DNA from: Candidatus Binatia bacterium
GTDB taxonomy: Bacteria; Vulcanimicrobiota; Vulcanimicrobiia; Vulcanimicrobiales; Vulcanimicrobiaceae
Length of the DNA: 64,000 bases
NCBI GenBank assembly: GCA_035544215.1
Contig: DATKHY010000007.1
Span: 930,001 to 994,000, forward strand
Direction of reading: 5' to 3'
The first letter of the stretch is position 1; each line of letters starts with the position of its first letter. Shown piece by piece: positions 42,852 to 51,700 of this stretch. The notes below the pieces were generated by a model. That model saw only the letters and a program-made list of their open reading frames with translations, ran no database searches and was not told the DNA's origin. Both the position numbers and the translations under genes were made by a program.

Positions 42852-43823
42852 TCAATGTTCGACCAGACTCATCATCTCCGGAGTGTAGCGCGCGCCGGCG
42901 GTCTGTTCGTGGAGACCCTCGAGCGCGGCGAGCTGGTCGGGCGTGAGGTGCACGTCGAGCGCGCCAACGTTCTCCTCGAGGTAGCGGCGCCGTTTCGTGC
43001 CGGGGATCGGCACGACGTCGCTGCCGCGCGACAGCACCCACGCGAGCGCGACCTGCGCGGGCGTGGCGTTGCACTGCTCCGCGACCGCGCGGACGGCGTC
43101 GACGATGCGCTGGTTGGCCTGTGCGGCCTCTTTCGAGAAGCGCGGGTTAGTGCGGCGGAAGTCGTTCTCGCCCAGCGTCTCGACGTTCACGGCGCCGGTG
43201 AGGAAACCGCGACCGAGCGGGCTGTAGGGCACGAAGCCGATGCCGAGCTCGCGCACCGTAGGGAGCACGTACGTCTCGACGCGGCGCTCCCAGAGCGAAT
43301 ACTCGCTCTGCAGCGCGCTGATGGGATGCACGGCGTTGGCCCGCCGCAGCGTCTCCGGCGAGACCTCGGAGAGGCCGCGGTAGCGCACCTTGCCCTCGTC
43401 GATCAGCTCCTTCATCGCGCCGATCGTCTCTTCGATCGGCACTGACGGATCGCGGCGATGCTGGTAGTAGAGATCGATCGCGTCGATGCCGAGCCGCGCG
43501 AGCGACTCGTTGGCGACGCGCTTAGCGTTCTCGGGCGTGCCGTCGACGCCGCGGACGCCGTTGTCGAACTTGAACCCGAACTTCGTCGCAATCACGACGC
43601 CGTCTCTGCGGCCTCGCAGCGCGCGCCCGACGAGCTGCTCGTTGGTATACGGACCGTAGACTTCGGCCGTATCGAAGAAGTTGATGCCGAGCTCGAGCGC
43701 GCGATGGATCGTCGCGATCGCCTCGGTTTCGTCGGCCGTCCCGTACGCGAACGTCATTCCCATGCAGCCCAGGCCCATCGCCGACACCGTGAGCCCCTGA
43801 GTCCCGAGTTTACGCTGTTCCAT
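42852..43823 (-). CDS. Aldo/keto reductase
   Basis: 323 residues from ATG at 43823; the longer open frame upstream is not family-like. Classical AKR (beta/alpha)8 protein: '[13 protein letters not shown]', '[21 protein letters not shown]' with catalytic Asp51 and Tyr56, Lys in 'IATKFGF', '[21 protein letters not shown]' with the active-site His, and the NADPH-binding end '[18 protein letters not shown]'. Similar to stress-induced or YajO/Tas-like reductases that reduce aldehydes and quinones. Followed by a membrane protein in the same operon. Confidence 0.94.
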   Translation of the reverse strand: MEQRKLGTQGLTVSAMGLGCMGMTFAYGTADETEAIATIHRALELGINFFDTAEVYGPYTNEQLVGRALRGRRDGVVIATKFGFKFDNGVRGVDGTPENAKRVANESLARLGIDAIDLYYQHRRDPSVPIEETIGAMKELIDEGKVRYRGLSEVSPETLRRANAVHPISALQSEYSLWERRVETYVLPTVRELGIGFVPYSPLGRGFLTGAVNVETLGENDFRRTNPRFSKEAAQANQRIVDAVRAVAEQCNATPAQVALAWVLSRGSDVVPIPGTKRRRYLEENVGALDVHLTPDQLAALEGLHEQTAGARYTPEMMSLVEH

Positions 43824-43917
43824 AGGCCCCACAAGACGTCGCCACGCCATCGCCGGTTGCAGAAAATGGCACTTTGAGCGGAGTCGAACGGGACCGCGGC
43901 GTCGAACGGGCGCCCGA

Positions 43918-45198
43918 ATGAAACGTTTGCGCATACTTCTCATCGTGTCTTTCGCCGCGACGCTCGCCGCATGCGGCGGCGCGCTCAATCCGGCGGCCCC
44001 CAATCTCGCGGCCTCGAGCGCCCGTTCGCATGCTTTCGGCGCGCAGAACCCGGCGGTGTCCGGCTACAAGCAACTCTACATCTTTAAAGGAACGCCGGAC
44101 GGCGCGAGCCCGTACTCCGGCTTCATCGCGCTAAACGGCACGCTCTACGGCACGACGCTCAACGGCTCGAAGAACTATTGCTCGCAGAGCTGCGGAAGCA
44201 ACAACTGCTACCTGGGCTGCGGCACGGTCTTCTCGGTGAGCTCGACCGGCAAGGAAAGCATCGTCTATAATTTCAAAGGCAACTTCAACAGCGGCAGCGA
44301 CGGATCGTGGCCGTTCGCGGGCCTGACTATGTTGGGCGGCACGATGTACGGCGTAGCGTCGAGCGCGGGTGCACACCAGCATGGCGCCGTCTTTACGGTC
44401 AACGGAGCCGGCAGCGAAAGCGTGATTTACAGCTTCGCCGGCGGCAACGACGGCGAGGTCGCCGAGGCGCCGGTGATCGCGTTTCGCGGCAAGCTGTACG
44501 GCACGACGGTCTATGGCGGGGGCACGGGCTGCGGCGGCGCGGGATGCGGCACGGTGTATAGCGTCACGACGGGCGGCAGCGAGTCGGTCCTGTACAGCTT
44601 CAAGGGCGGCAGCGACGGGCAGCGCGCCTACGCGCCGGTCACCGAGGTCGACGGCAAGCTCTACGGCGCGACGCTCGAGGGCGGCCAAGGCTGCGGCTCG
44701 ACCGGCTGCGGCACGATCTTTTCCATGACGCTCACGGGCAAGGAACGCGTGATCTATCGCTTCGGCGGCACCAGCGATGGCGCGTATCCGAACGGCTTGA
44801 CCGCTGTCAGCGACGTATTGTACGGCACGACCGAGGGCGGCGGCACGAGAAGCTCTGGCACGTTCTTTTCGATCACGCCCAGCGGCACGCTCAAGACGCT
44901 CTACAACTTCACGGACATCCCCGACGGCAATCTGCCCGGCGCGACCCTCATCCATTCAAAGGGCGCCTTCTACGGCACAACCGTCGGCGGCGGCACCACG
45001 GGCAACGGAACGGTGTTCAAGGTGACGCCGGGCGGGACTGAAACGGTGCTGCACAGCTTCGCGGCCGGCAACGACGGCTCGGACGCGCAGGGACCAGTGT
45101 ATTTGTTTAACCGCTGGCTCTACGGCACGACGACGAAAGGCGGCGGCACCGGCTGCGGCGGAAACGGCTGCGGCACGGTCTTCAAGGTGAAACCATGA
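43918..45198 (+). CDS. GloVer-repeat lipoprotein
   Basis: 426 residues, ATG at 43918. The signal '[14 protein letters not shown]' ends in a lipobox. The mature protein is about seven tandem 45-55-residue units of the 'YSF.GG.DG..P...L....G.LYGTT..GG...GTVF' type, which is the 'choice-of-anchor tandem repeat GloVer' pattern. Several units carry an inserted '[10 protein letters not shown]'-like double-Cys loop likely to form disulfides. A surface beta-propeller-like structure is inferred; no enzyme motif is seen. It ends one base before the VOC gene. Confidence 0.9.
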   Translation: MKRLRILLIVSFAATLAACGGALNPAAPNLAASSARSHAFGAQNPAVSGYKQLYIFKGTPDGASPYSGFIALNGTLYGTTLNGSKNYCSQSCGSNNCYLGCGTVFSVSSTGKESIVYNFKGNFNSGSDGSWPFAGLTMLGGTMYGVASSAGAHQHGAVFTVNGAGSESVIYSFAGGNDGEVAEAPVIAFRGKLYGTTVYGGGTGCGGAGCGTVYSVTTGGSESVLYSFKGGSDGQRAYAPVTEVDGKLYGATLEGGQGCGSTGCGTIFSMTLTGKERVIYRFGGTSDGAYPNGLTAVSDVLYGTTEGGGTRSSGTFFSITPSGTLKTLYNFTDIPDGNLPGATLIHSKGAFYGTTVGGGTTGNGTVFKVTPGGTETVLHSFAAGNDGSDAQGPVYLFNRWLYGTTTKGGGTGCGGNGCGTVFKVKP

Positions 45199-45199
45199 C

Positions 45200-45679
45200 A
45201 TGAATGTTCGCAAACTCAACCACGCGGTGCTGCGCGTTCGCGATCTCGACCGCAGCCTCGGGTTCTATCACGACGTGCTCGGCCTGGAACCGATCGCGCG
45301 CATGGGCCACGTGATGGCGTTCATGCGCGCACCCGGCTCGCTGAACCACCACGACCTCGGGCTCGCGTCGGTCGGCCCGAACGCCCCGCCACCCAACGAG
45401 CGCGGCGTCGGGCTCTACCATCTCGCATGGGAGGTCGAGGAGATTGAGTCGCTGCGCGACGCCCGCGCGGCGCTCGAACGCTACGGCACGCTGAGCGGCG
45501 CGAGCGATCATGGCGCGACGAAGTCGATCTACGGCTACGATCCCGACGGGAATGAGTTCGAGGTGATGTGGATGGTGCCGCGCGAGCACTGGGGCGAGTA
45601 CGAGAACGCGGCCCCAACGCGTCCGCTCAATCTCGACGCCGAGATCGCGCGCTGGAGCGTGAAGACATCGACGGGCTGA
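45200..45679 (+). CDS. VOC-family (glyoxalase/dioxygenase-like) protein
   Basis: 159 residues, ATG at 45200 one base after the lipoprotein stop. Two VOC half-repeats: 'LNHAVLRVRDLDRSLGFYHDVLGLE' (metal-ligand His8) and 'GLYHLAWEVEEIESLRDARAAL' with a second His, then 'GYDPDGNEFEVMW' with the metal-binding Glu. The pattern is closest to catechol-type extradiol dioxygenases and related VOC enzymes, with 'NHHDLGL' in the middle. The substrate cannot be deduced. It is followed closely by a hotdog thioesterase, suggesting a small catabolic module. Confidence 0.9.
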   Translation: MNVRKLNHAVLRVRDLDRSLGFYHDVLGLEPIARMGHVMAFMRAPGSLNHHDLGLASVGPNAPPPNERGVGLYHLAWEVEEIESLRDARAALERYGTLSGASDHGATKSIYGYDPDGNEFEVMWMVPREHWGEYENAAPTRPLNLDAEIARWSVKTSTG

Positions 45680-45735
45680 TCGTCGCTCCGTACTCGGGCC
45701 AGCTGCCGCCGCTCGATCCAGGCGTTGAAGCGGCG

Positions 45736-46116
45736 GTGCGCGCGCGCATGCGGTCGATCCCGATCTTCCGCAGTCTCGGTTTGTCCAACATTCGCCTCGG
45801 CGCGGGCGCGCTCGAGTGCACGGTCGCGCGCAATCCCGAGTTCGACGGCATCTTCGATTCGTTTCACGGCGGCATGCTGATGACGGCGGCCGACTCCGCG
45901 GCGGCAATCGTGAGCCTGACGATCTGGGGCGCCGACGCCCGCATCACGACCACCGACATGAACATCCGCTTCTTGGCGCCCGCGCGCAGCGACGTCAAAC
46001 TCTTCGCGCAGGCGATCAAAAAAGGGCGGACACTTTGCCCGGTGACCGCCAACTTTTGGCGCGACGACGGTGCGTTGGTGGCCGTGGCGCAAGTCACGTA
46101 TATGAGGCTCACATGA
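45736..46116 (+). CDS. PaaI-like hotdog thioesterase
   Basis: About 126 residues from GTG at 45736. The upstream ATG at 45568 would add Arg-rich residues that are a shadow of the VOC gene. A CTG at 45676 that overlaps the VOC stop is another possible start and would add a plausible 'LIVAPYSGQLPPLDPGVEAA'. The hotdog core is clear: 'FDGIFDSFHGGMLMTAADSAAAI' with the HGG active-site helix, then 'TTTDMNIRFLAPARSD' and 'VTANFWRDDGALVAVAQVTY'. Family members hydrolyse aromatic or acyl-CoA thioesters. The stop overlaps the next ATG (ATGA). Confidence 0.85.
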   Translation: MRARMRSIPIFRSLGLSNIRLGAGALECTVARNPEFDGIFDSFHGGMLMTAADSAAAIVSLTIWGADARITTTDMNIRFLAPARSDVKLFAQAIKKGRTLCPVTANFWRDDGALVAVAQVTYMRLT

Positions 46117-46649
46117 CATTGCCTGAAATCGTATTGCCGCAGACAAAGCCGGAGACCGAGTGGGTGCGCGGCCGCCCATTGCAAAAGGTGAGCCCGCAGC
46201 GAACCCACTCGCTTTTGCAGGTCGCCTTGGCGATGCAGCTAGGTCGGTGGGCGGAGCGCCGCGGCGAAATAGGGACCGAGTGGAGCTTTCGCGTCGCGCC
46301 GCCGGGCGAGGTGCGGCGGCCTCTGGTCCCTGACGTCTCCTATGTCTCGAACGAGCGGCTCCGGCCTCTCACCGACGCCGAGATCGAGATTCCGCCGCTC
46401 TCGCCGGACGTCGCGGTCGAGATTCTTTCACCGGACGATCGGCGAATCGATATCGACGACAAGATTTCGGTGTACTTGCGCGCGGGATCGTCGCTCGTCG
46501 TCGTCGTGGATCCACGGCGTCGCGTGGTCGAGCTGCATGACAGCGCTGGGGTAGCTCAGCTCGATGAATCGCAGACGATCGAGCACCGGGCGTTGCCCGG
46601 CTTCTCCTATCCGCTGCGCGACTTGTTCGCGGTGCTGCGCCGCTCTTAG
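46113..46649 (+). CDS. Uma2-family (DUF820) PD-(D/E)XK protein
   Basis: 178 residues, ATG at 46113 overlapping the thioesterase stop. Uma2/DUF820 fold: 'PLVPDVSYVSNERL' supplies the Asp, 'DVAVEILSPDDRR' the Glu, and 'DDKISVYLRAGSSLVVVVDPRRR' the following Lys and strand; it ends 'ALPGFSYPLRDLF'. These restriction-endonuclease-like proteins are abundant in cyanobacteria and related soil bacteria, and their cellular role is not established. The stop overlaps that of the convergent methyltransferase. Confidence 0.9.
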   Translation: MTLPEIVLPQTKPETEWVRGRPLQKVSPQRTHSLLQVALAMQLGRWAERRGEIGTEWSFRVAPPGEVRRPLVPDVSYVSNERLRPLTDAEIEIPPLSPDVAVEILSPDDRRIDIDDKISVYLRAGSSLVVVVDPRRRVVELHDSAGVAQLDESQTIEHRALPGFSYPLRDLFAVLRRS

Positions 46650-47422
46650 AGCGGCTTGCGCACCCAGACGCTGGTGAGCATCCAGCACTGCGTCCAGCAG
46701 TTCGGATCGCTCAGCAGCACGTTGGCGGCGTCGAGCGTCTTGGCGTCGACGAAACCCGCGCTTATGACGCGCTCGCGCACCGTCTCGAAGAACAGCTGGA
46801 AGTAGACGGCGTCGCGCGTGGTGCCGCGGATGTTCGGCACCTCGGTCTTGGCGTCGGGATGCCCGAGGCCGAGCGCCTGAACCATCGCGGGAAGCCGTCG
46901 GCCGATGAACCACTCGACGCCCTGCGACTTGCCCCACGCGATGATGCCGTTCCATGCGTCGCGCCACGCTTTCGGCTCGCACGCGAGCGCCAGATGAAAG
47001 TCGGGCTCGCAGACGAACAGCCAGCCCCCGGGCTTCAGCGCCGCGGCCATCTTCTCGAGCACGGTCTGCGCGTAATCGGCGATCTGGTGCAGCATCGCGC
47101 GGCACATCACGAGGTCGAACGCGTCGCGCGGCAGATCGGCGGTGCGCAGGTCGGCCTGGCGCACGGTGAGATTCGGCGCATCGACGAGCTCGATCAGCTG
47201 CGGATTGATGTCGACGGATGTGACGCTGCCGCTCGCGCCGACCTGCTCGCAGAGCCATTGCGTGATGCTGCCGTTGCCGCCGCCCAGCTCGAGGCAGCTC
47301 CAGCCCTCATGCACGCCCAGCGCGAGCAGCGACGCCTGCGTCCACGGATCGAGGATCTTCGACATGAGGTCCAGCCGCTCGTATTCGGCGGTCGACGCTT
47401 GGTCGAACATGTAGGAATGCAC
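46646..47422 (-). CDS. SAM-dependent methyltransferase
   Basis: 258 residues from GTG at 47422 ('VHSYMFDQASTAEYERL'); an ATG at 47410 is the alternative. Class I Rossmann methyltransferase: motif I 'CLELGGGNGSITQWL', motif II acidic 'VTSVDINPQLIEL', 'DLRTADLPRDAFDLVMCRAMLHQI', and 'ALKPGGWLFVCEPD'. The 'SYMFD' opening is usual for a group of small-molecule methyltransferases. Substrate unknown. The start lies immediately after a perfect 11-bp hairpin (47423-47453), whose right arm contains the possible ribosome site. Confidence 0.88.
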   Translation of the reverse strand: MHSYMFDQASTAEYERLDLMSKILDPWTQASLLALGVHEGWSCLELGGGNGSITQWLCEQVGASGSVTSVDINPQLIELVDAPNLTVRQADLRTADLPRDAFDLVMCRAMLHQIADYAQTVLEKMAAALKPGGWLFVCEPDFHLALACEPKAWRDAWNGIIAWGKSQGVEWFIGRRLPAMVQALGLGHPDAKTEVPNIRGTTRDAVYFQLFFETVRERVISAGFVDAKTLDAANVLLSDPNCWTQCWMLTSVWVRKPL

Positions 47423-47453
47423 AAGGCGCGGCCTTCTGCGCCGGCCGCGCCTT
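47423..47453 (-). terminator. Perfect 11-bp hairpin between two minus-strand genes
   Basis: Arms AAGGCGCGGCC/GGCCGCGCCTT with a 9-nt loop. It lies 21 nt after the anti-sigma gene stop and directly before the methyltransferase start. It is likely the terminator of the sigma/anti-sigma transcript, and could also occlude methyltransferase translation because AAGG of the stem is its only ribosome-site candidate. Confidence 0.5.
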
Positions 47454-47474
47454 ATCCTCAAGGAAATCGCGACG

Positions 47475-48200
47475 TTAGTGCGACATCGCGCGGCGAATGG
47501 CAGCGAGCTGCATTGGGGTTAGCAATCCCGGCGGGCTGATCAGATCGACGCGCGTTCCGCGCGCGACCCAGCTGATGGGCTCGACCCGAATGCTCTGCGT
47601 CACGCTGCCGTCGCGGCGAAACTGCACGAACGCGTGTTGCCCGGGCGGGACGTTATTCATGAAGTGCGGCGCTTGCGGAGGCGCGCTGCCGGCGGTCATC
47701 CAGAACCGCATTTGCGCCGGTTCGGTTCGCCGCGCGCTGCTCTCCATGATGGTCAGTCCCGGACCACCGCCGGCGGCATCGTATTGAAACATCAGATGCG
47801 AGTCGATTCGCGACGAGCTGGGCATGAGCTCGTCGATGCGCGGCGAGAGCCCGGCGGGGATCGCGGCGGGTGCGATCACGGTGAATGGCATGTCGCGCCG
47901 GGCCTGATCGAGCGTAACGTCGTTCACGGCGACGGGCACCTGCTGGCCACCGATGACGGCGAACGCGCGCAGCATCTGCTCGACTTCGGCGCGCACGTTC
48001 GGCGCGGCGAAGACGAATGCCACGAGCACCACGCACGCCGCCGCGGCGGCGGCCGCGGTCCAGCGCGGCATTGCGCGCGGTGGGGCGACGGCGCTCGTCC
48101 GCGCTCGAACGGCGCGTTGGTTGTATTGGGGGATGTCGATCGTTTCGACGTAAGCGCCGACGGCGTCGCGCGCGCGCTCAACCTGCTGCGATTGATTCAT
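47475..48200 (-). CDS. Probable membrane-bound anti-sigma factor
   Basis: 241 residues from ATG at 48200, chosen over 48215 because GGAAGG lies 7 nt upstream. It overlaps the sigma gene by 23 bases. A short cytoplasmic N-terminus ('MNQSQQVERARDAVGAYVET') precedes one TM helix at about 48-67 ('TAAAAAAACVVLVAFVFAAP'), then a ~170-residue extracytoplasmic domain with 'MPFTVIAPAAIPAGLSPR' and 'SWVARGTRVDLISPPGLL'. The layout matches anti-sigma/RsgI-like or DUF4367-type regulators that hold ECF factors at the membrane. The cytoplasmic part is too short for a standard ZAS zinc domain. Confidence 0.82.
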   Translation of the reverse strand: MNQSQQVERARDAVGAYVETIDIPQYNQRAVRARTSAVAPPRAMPRWTAAAAAAACVVLVAFVFAAPNVRAEVEQMLRAFAVIGGQQVPVAVNDVTLDQARRDMPFTVIAPAAIPAGLSPRIDELMPSSSRIDSHLMFQYDAAGGGPGLTIMESSARRTEPAQMRFWMTAGSAPPQAPHFMNNVPPGQHAFVQFRRDGSVTQSIRVEPISWVARGTRVDLISPPGLLTPMQLAAIRRAMSH

Positions 48201-48747
48201 CTTTAAACCTTCCATCTGGTGCGGCGGTGTGTTGCAAAGGTGAAGCGGGATCGTCGAGCGCCACTCGCAGGCGGCGATGCGCGAGCATCAGCCACCAGCG
48301 CACCGTCACGGCGGGCGCGCCGAGCACCTGCGCGATCTCGGTGCTGCGCAGACCGTAGAAGTAGCGCAGCACGATCGGCAGGCGCAGGCGCGGCTCGAGC
48401 GCGTCGACGGCGGCACGCACCGCGATGCGATCGTCGTGCGATGCTTCGTCGTGCCTGGCTGCCGCCTCGACCGGCTCGTCGCGCCGAATCGAACGCTGCG
48501 CGCGCCTCGCCTCGTTGACGACGATCCGGTAGAACCACACGGCGAAGCGCTCGGGATTGCGCAAGCCCTTCAGCCTGCGCCAGGCGCGCGCGCACGCTTC
48601 CTGCGCGGCGTCCTCCGCCGCGGCACGATTCCTAACGATCGACCACGCGATGCGGTAGGCGTCGGGCCAGACGGCGCAGATCAGATTGGCGGCTGCCGCG
48701 TCGTCGCCGGCGCAGGCTCGGGCCACGAGCCCGTCGTTTTGCTTCAC
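48178..48747 (-). CDS. ECF-type RNA polymerase sigma factor
   Basis: 189 residues from GTG at 48747. Region 2: 'YRIAWSIVRNRAAAEDAAQEACARAWRRLKGL' and 'FAVWFYRIVVNEARRAQRS'. Region 4: 'ALEPRLRLPIVLRYFYGLRSTEIAQVLGAPAVTVRWWLMLAHRRLRVAL'-type HTH, split here by normal linker lengths. A standard ECF sigma factor, overlapping and coupled to the membrane anti-sigma factor. Target promoters are not identifiable from the sequence. Confidence 0.92.
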   Translation of the reverse strand: MKQNDGLVARACAGDDAAAANLICAVWPDAYRIAWSIVRNRAAAEDAAQEACARAWRRLKGLRNPERFAVWFYRIVVNEARRAQRSIRRDEPVEAAARHDEASHDDRIAVRAAVDALEPRLRLPIVLRYFYGLRSTEIAQVLGAPAVTVRWWLMLAHRRLRVALDDPASPLQHTAAPDGRFKDESIAAG

Positions 48748-48786
48748 ACGAAATAGACCGCCACACCCACCAAAACGTTGGACCGG

Positions 48787-51111
48787 CTAACTTTGCGACG
48801 ACTCGGCGATGAGGGCGGCGTAGGTGCGGCTCGCGTCGGTGGGGATGCGCTTGAGCTCGGGATCGGTGTCGAGATCGATGTGGTAGAGCCCGAAGTCGCT
48901 GCCGTCGTCGAAGGGCAGGCCCCACTCGCGATTCGAGGTGATGCTCCAGCAGAGGTAGGCCTCGACGGGGACGCCGCTTGCGACGGCCTTGCGGACCTCG
49001 CTGACGTGCGCCTTGAGATAGTCGGCACGGGCCATGCCCGACGCGCGCCCGACGCAGCCGTTCTCGATGACGATGATCGGCTTGCCGGGAAACGCGCGCG
49101 CGGTCTCGGTGAGGATCACGCTGAGCGCGCCGGGCCAGACGGGAGCGCTCGCGTATTGGAAGTCGGCGGCGGCGCTGAGCCGATGCAGCTCGCCCGGCCA
49201 GAACGACGGCACGCCCCAGTAGTAGTCGAGGCCGACGAAGTCGAGCGTACCGACGGATTCGGCCGGGCAGAGGAACTCCGGCAGCTTGCCGGCCATGCCG
49301 AGATTCCACCAGTTCGTGCCGAGCAGCGTGCTGAAGATCGCGAGGCTCTTGCGCAGTCCGAAGAGCGCGTGTAGCCACGGCGAGCGCGTCGCCTGCAGGC
49401 GCCGCTCGCCCTGCACCGGCACGAACTCGACGCGGTCGGGATCGCCGAAGATCAGCTGTGCAACCCGCCTAGCAATCTCCGGCTCGAGCCCTTCATACTG
49501 AGGCTTCGGCGCCTCGCTGGCACCTGACATGATCAAACCGGCTCGGCCTATGCGACGCGTCGCCCTCATTGTCGCGAGCGCGGCCGCAGCCTGAGCGCTC
49601 GCTCTCTCACGCGGAGCGTTCGCCCCAGTTTCATCCTGAGCCGCGCGCGCAGCGCGCGTGTCGAAGGGCGCAGAGGCAGTGTCACCCTGAGCATGTCGAA
49701 GGGTGACGGTGCACAACCCCTCCACGCCGGGCGAGATCCCTACCCGCAGCTTCCCGCGTTTGCGAATGCGTGCAAAGGAGCGATCCATCTCCGGCACCGG
49801 CCCCGCAGCGTCGCCCTGCGCCTCCTCCTCCCGACCAATATGCGCGACCGTCTTGCGATTGAAGGCGTCGGGAATCTCGGGATGCTCGGCGCGCAGATCG
49901 CGAATCGCATGGTCGACGATGTTGAGCAACGTGCGGCTGCCGAGCGCCATGGCGACGGCAAAGTACTGCGGCGGCCCCGGCAGCTGCGTGAGGGCGAGCG
50001 CATCGACGGCATATTGGCGCAAGGAGACGTCGTCGTCGAAAACCGCATCGACCTCGCCGCGCTTGAGGGCGCCGACGGCGTCGTCCATCGAGTCGTAATA
50101 GCTGACGGTCGCGGCGGGGAACGAGCCGCCGACGATGCTGGCGGGTAGCGTGTCGGCAAGGACGGCGACGCGGCCGCGCCACGTCTGGATGTCCGCGGGA
50201 AGCGCGAACGATCCCGCGTGCAAGGCGGCGAGATGCGCGCAATAGTATGGTTCGGAGAAGAACGCGTGTTGGCCGCGCTGGAGCGTCATGGTGATCTGGG
50301 CGATCGAGCAGTCGACGCGGCCGCCCGCATCGACGTCGGATTGCGCGATGCGCGCGGCCTGACGCTTTGCGTCCTGCGGCGATTGCAGGTGCGTGGCGTT
50401 GCGATCGATCCAGCGCTGCAGCCATTGCGGGAGACCGAGGACGAGCGGGTTGGTGCCGACACGGGCGTTGGGGCGGATGCGCCGGATGGCGTCGCGTGCC
50501 TTCGCGTGTGCGCGAAAGAGATTGGGGATGAGGGTGAGGACGTCGTCCATTTGGGCATCGCCGCTCTGGTAGGGCGGCTGGCCGGGCGGCATGGCGTAGG
50601 CGCGCATCCAGAAGCCTTTGATCCAGCCGTAGACGAGCTGATTGGGCTCGTTGAGCGTGACGTAGTAGTCGATGAGGTCGCCGAGCCGCTGCGCGACTTC
50701 GGTGGCGAAGGCAGTTACGCGATCGGGAAAGCCGGGATCGAGTGGACCGGCGCCGTTGCCGGCGGCTTGGACGTGCAGGGGCCAGCTGTTGTGCACGAGG
50801 GTGACGACGGCGGACATGCCGGCGTCGCGGATGGCTTGCAGGACGTCGCGGTAATGCGCGAAGGCCTCGTCGCTCCACGCGCCGGGCTCCGGCTCGAGCC
50901 GCGCCCAAGACAACGAAAGGCGGAACATCGTGCAGCCGAGGCCGTGGGCGAGCTCAACGTCTTCGCGATAGCGATTCCAAAAATCGGTGGCCTTGCCCCG
51001 CGGAACCAACCCGCGTACGCGCTCCCACACGTCGCGAATGTCATCGCGCCCGTCATAGGCTTCGCATTGATGGTCTGCCGTCGCGACACCGAACTTGAAG
51101 GGCACTGTCAC
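48787..51111 (-). CDS. GH1 glycosidase interrupted by a permuted substrate-binding domain
   Basis: 774 residues from GTG at 51111. Residues 1-257 are the N-terminal half of a GH1 barrel ('FKFGVATADHQCEAY', 'FRLSLSWARLEPEPG', acid/base Glu155 in 'TLNEPN'). Residues 578-774 are its C-terminal half ('LDFVGLDYYWG', nucleophile Glu683 in 'VIENG', 'CWSITSNREWG'). Between them is an SBP_bac_3-like domain in swapped order: C-terminal part first (258-408: 'CSIAQITMTLQRGQ', 'FFSEPYY', 'GEVDAVFDDD'), a linker, then its natural N-terminus (447-577: 'RKRGKLRVGISPG', 'YEGLEPEIARRVAQLI'). Residues 469 to about 537 are intergenic-repeat-derived. There is no signal peptide, so both domains would be cytoplasmic. 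Natural allosteric enzyme, rearranged gene or assembly error are all possible. Confidence 0.85.
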   Translation of the reverse strand: MTVPFKFGVATADHQCEAYDGRDDIRDVWERVRGLVPRGKATDFWNRYREDVELAHGLGCTMFRLSLSWARLEPEPGAWSDEAFAHYRDVLQAIRDAGMSAVVTLVHNSWPLHVQAAGNGAGPLDPGFPDRVTAFATEVAQRLGDLIDYYVTLNEPNQLVYGWIKGFWMRAYAMPPGQPPYQSGDAQMDDVLTLIPNLFRAHAKARDAIRRIRPNARVGTNPLVLGLPQWLQRWIDRNATHLQSPQDAKRQAARIAQSDVDAGGRVDCSIAQITMTLQRGQHAFFSEPYYCAHLAALHAGSFALPADIQTWRGRVAVLADTLPASIVGGSFPAATVSYYDSMDDAVGALKRGEVDAVFDDDVSLRQYAVDALALTQLPGPPQYFAVAMALGSRTLLNIVDHAIRDLRAEHPEIPDAFNRKTVAHIGREEEAQGDAAGPVPEMDRSFARIRKRGKLRVGISPGVEGLCTVTLRHAQGDTASAPFDTRAARAAQDETGANAPRERASAQAAAALATMRATRRIGRAGLIMSGASEAPKPQYEGLEPEIARRVAQLIFGDPDRVEFVPVQGERRLQATRSPWLHALFGLRKSLAIFSTLLGTNWWNLGMAGKLPEFLCPAESVGTLDFVGLDYYWGVPSFWPGELHRLSAAADFQYASAPVWPGALSVILTETARAFPGKPIIVIENGCVGRASGMARADYLKAHVSEVRKAVASGVPVEAYLCWSITSNREWGLPFDDGSDFGLYHIDLDTDPELKRIPTDASRTYAALIAESSQS
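49614..49712 (-). repeat. Intergenic-repeat insertion within the GH1/SBP gene
   Basis: Contains 'TCATCCTGAGC', a GCGCGCGC-AGCGCGCG palindrome, 'GTGTCGAAGG', and then 'TGTCACCCTGAGCATGTCGA' with AGGGTGA. It is the same family as at 25679, read through in frame as 'VTLRHAQGD' and following residues. It interrupts the SBP domain right after 'GISPGVEGLCT'. Confidence 0.75.
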
Positions 51112-51416
51112 GATTTACAGTTGTGGGGGAACGCGCGAGCTCCCTGTTTGCGAATCCAAGCGTACCGCCGTCGCGAGTCCGGCTCGCGTAAGCGCGACGA
51201 GATTGTTGTCGGCGGGCGGCGGCAACGGACCGCCGGCCATTGTGCCGTCGACTACGAAACTGCACGCTTGGGGGCAAGAGGTCACTTCGCCGAATCTCGA
51301 CGTCGCAAGTCCCGGCGTACCCCAACGGGCTTAACGACTTCGTCACACGAAAACAAAGATGGGTAGACGAACGATACTTCGTGGCGGATCGCGCGTAAAG
51401 GTTCCATCATGGCGAT
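51112..51416. other. Gap between the GH1/SBP gene and the XRE gene
   Basis: About 300 bases between divergent genes. No convincing gene is seen; open frames are short shadows. It must hold both promoters, but I can fix no -35/-10 pair or inverted repeat with confidence. Base composition becomes more AT-rich toward 51330-51416. Confidence 0.45.
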
Positions 51417-51695
51417 GTGACTGATCGTAAGTCCACCACACTTGGGGGCCTCTCGGCCGCGATTCGGCGACGCCGTCTCGCCTTGGGCCTCACTCAGGAA
51501 GACGTGGCCTTCCAAGCCGGACTGAGCGTTCGGCATTATCAGTCGCTTGAGTCAGGCGGCCTGAATCCTTCGTATTTAGTACTTCGAGCGGTGGCGGATG
51601 CGCTAGCGATTGGCATCTCTCCATTGATAGCTGATGCAGACGCACGGCGCATTCCTCAACAAAAGTCAATTCAACCAAAGCGTCGGCGTCGCTAG
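51417..51695 (+). CDS. XRE-family HTH regulator
   Basis: 92 residues from GTG at 51417. A single Cro/cI-type HTH: 'LSAAIRRRRLALGLTQEDVAFQAGLSVRHYQSLESG' split over helices 1-4, then 'LVLRAVADALAI'. The C-terminus is basic ('KRRRR'). The size and the tight spacing (5 nt) to a nuclease-like gene resemble controller proteins of restriction systems, but there is no methyltransferase next to it. The region is visibly less GC-rich than its surroundings, suggesting recent acquisition. Confidence 0.88.
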   Translation: MTDRKSTTLGGLSAAIRRRRLALGLTQEDVAFQAGLSVRHYQSLESGGLNPSYLVLRAVADALAIGISPLIADADARRIPQQKSIQPKRRRR

Positions 51696-51700
51696 GTACA

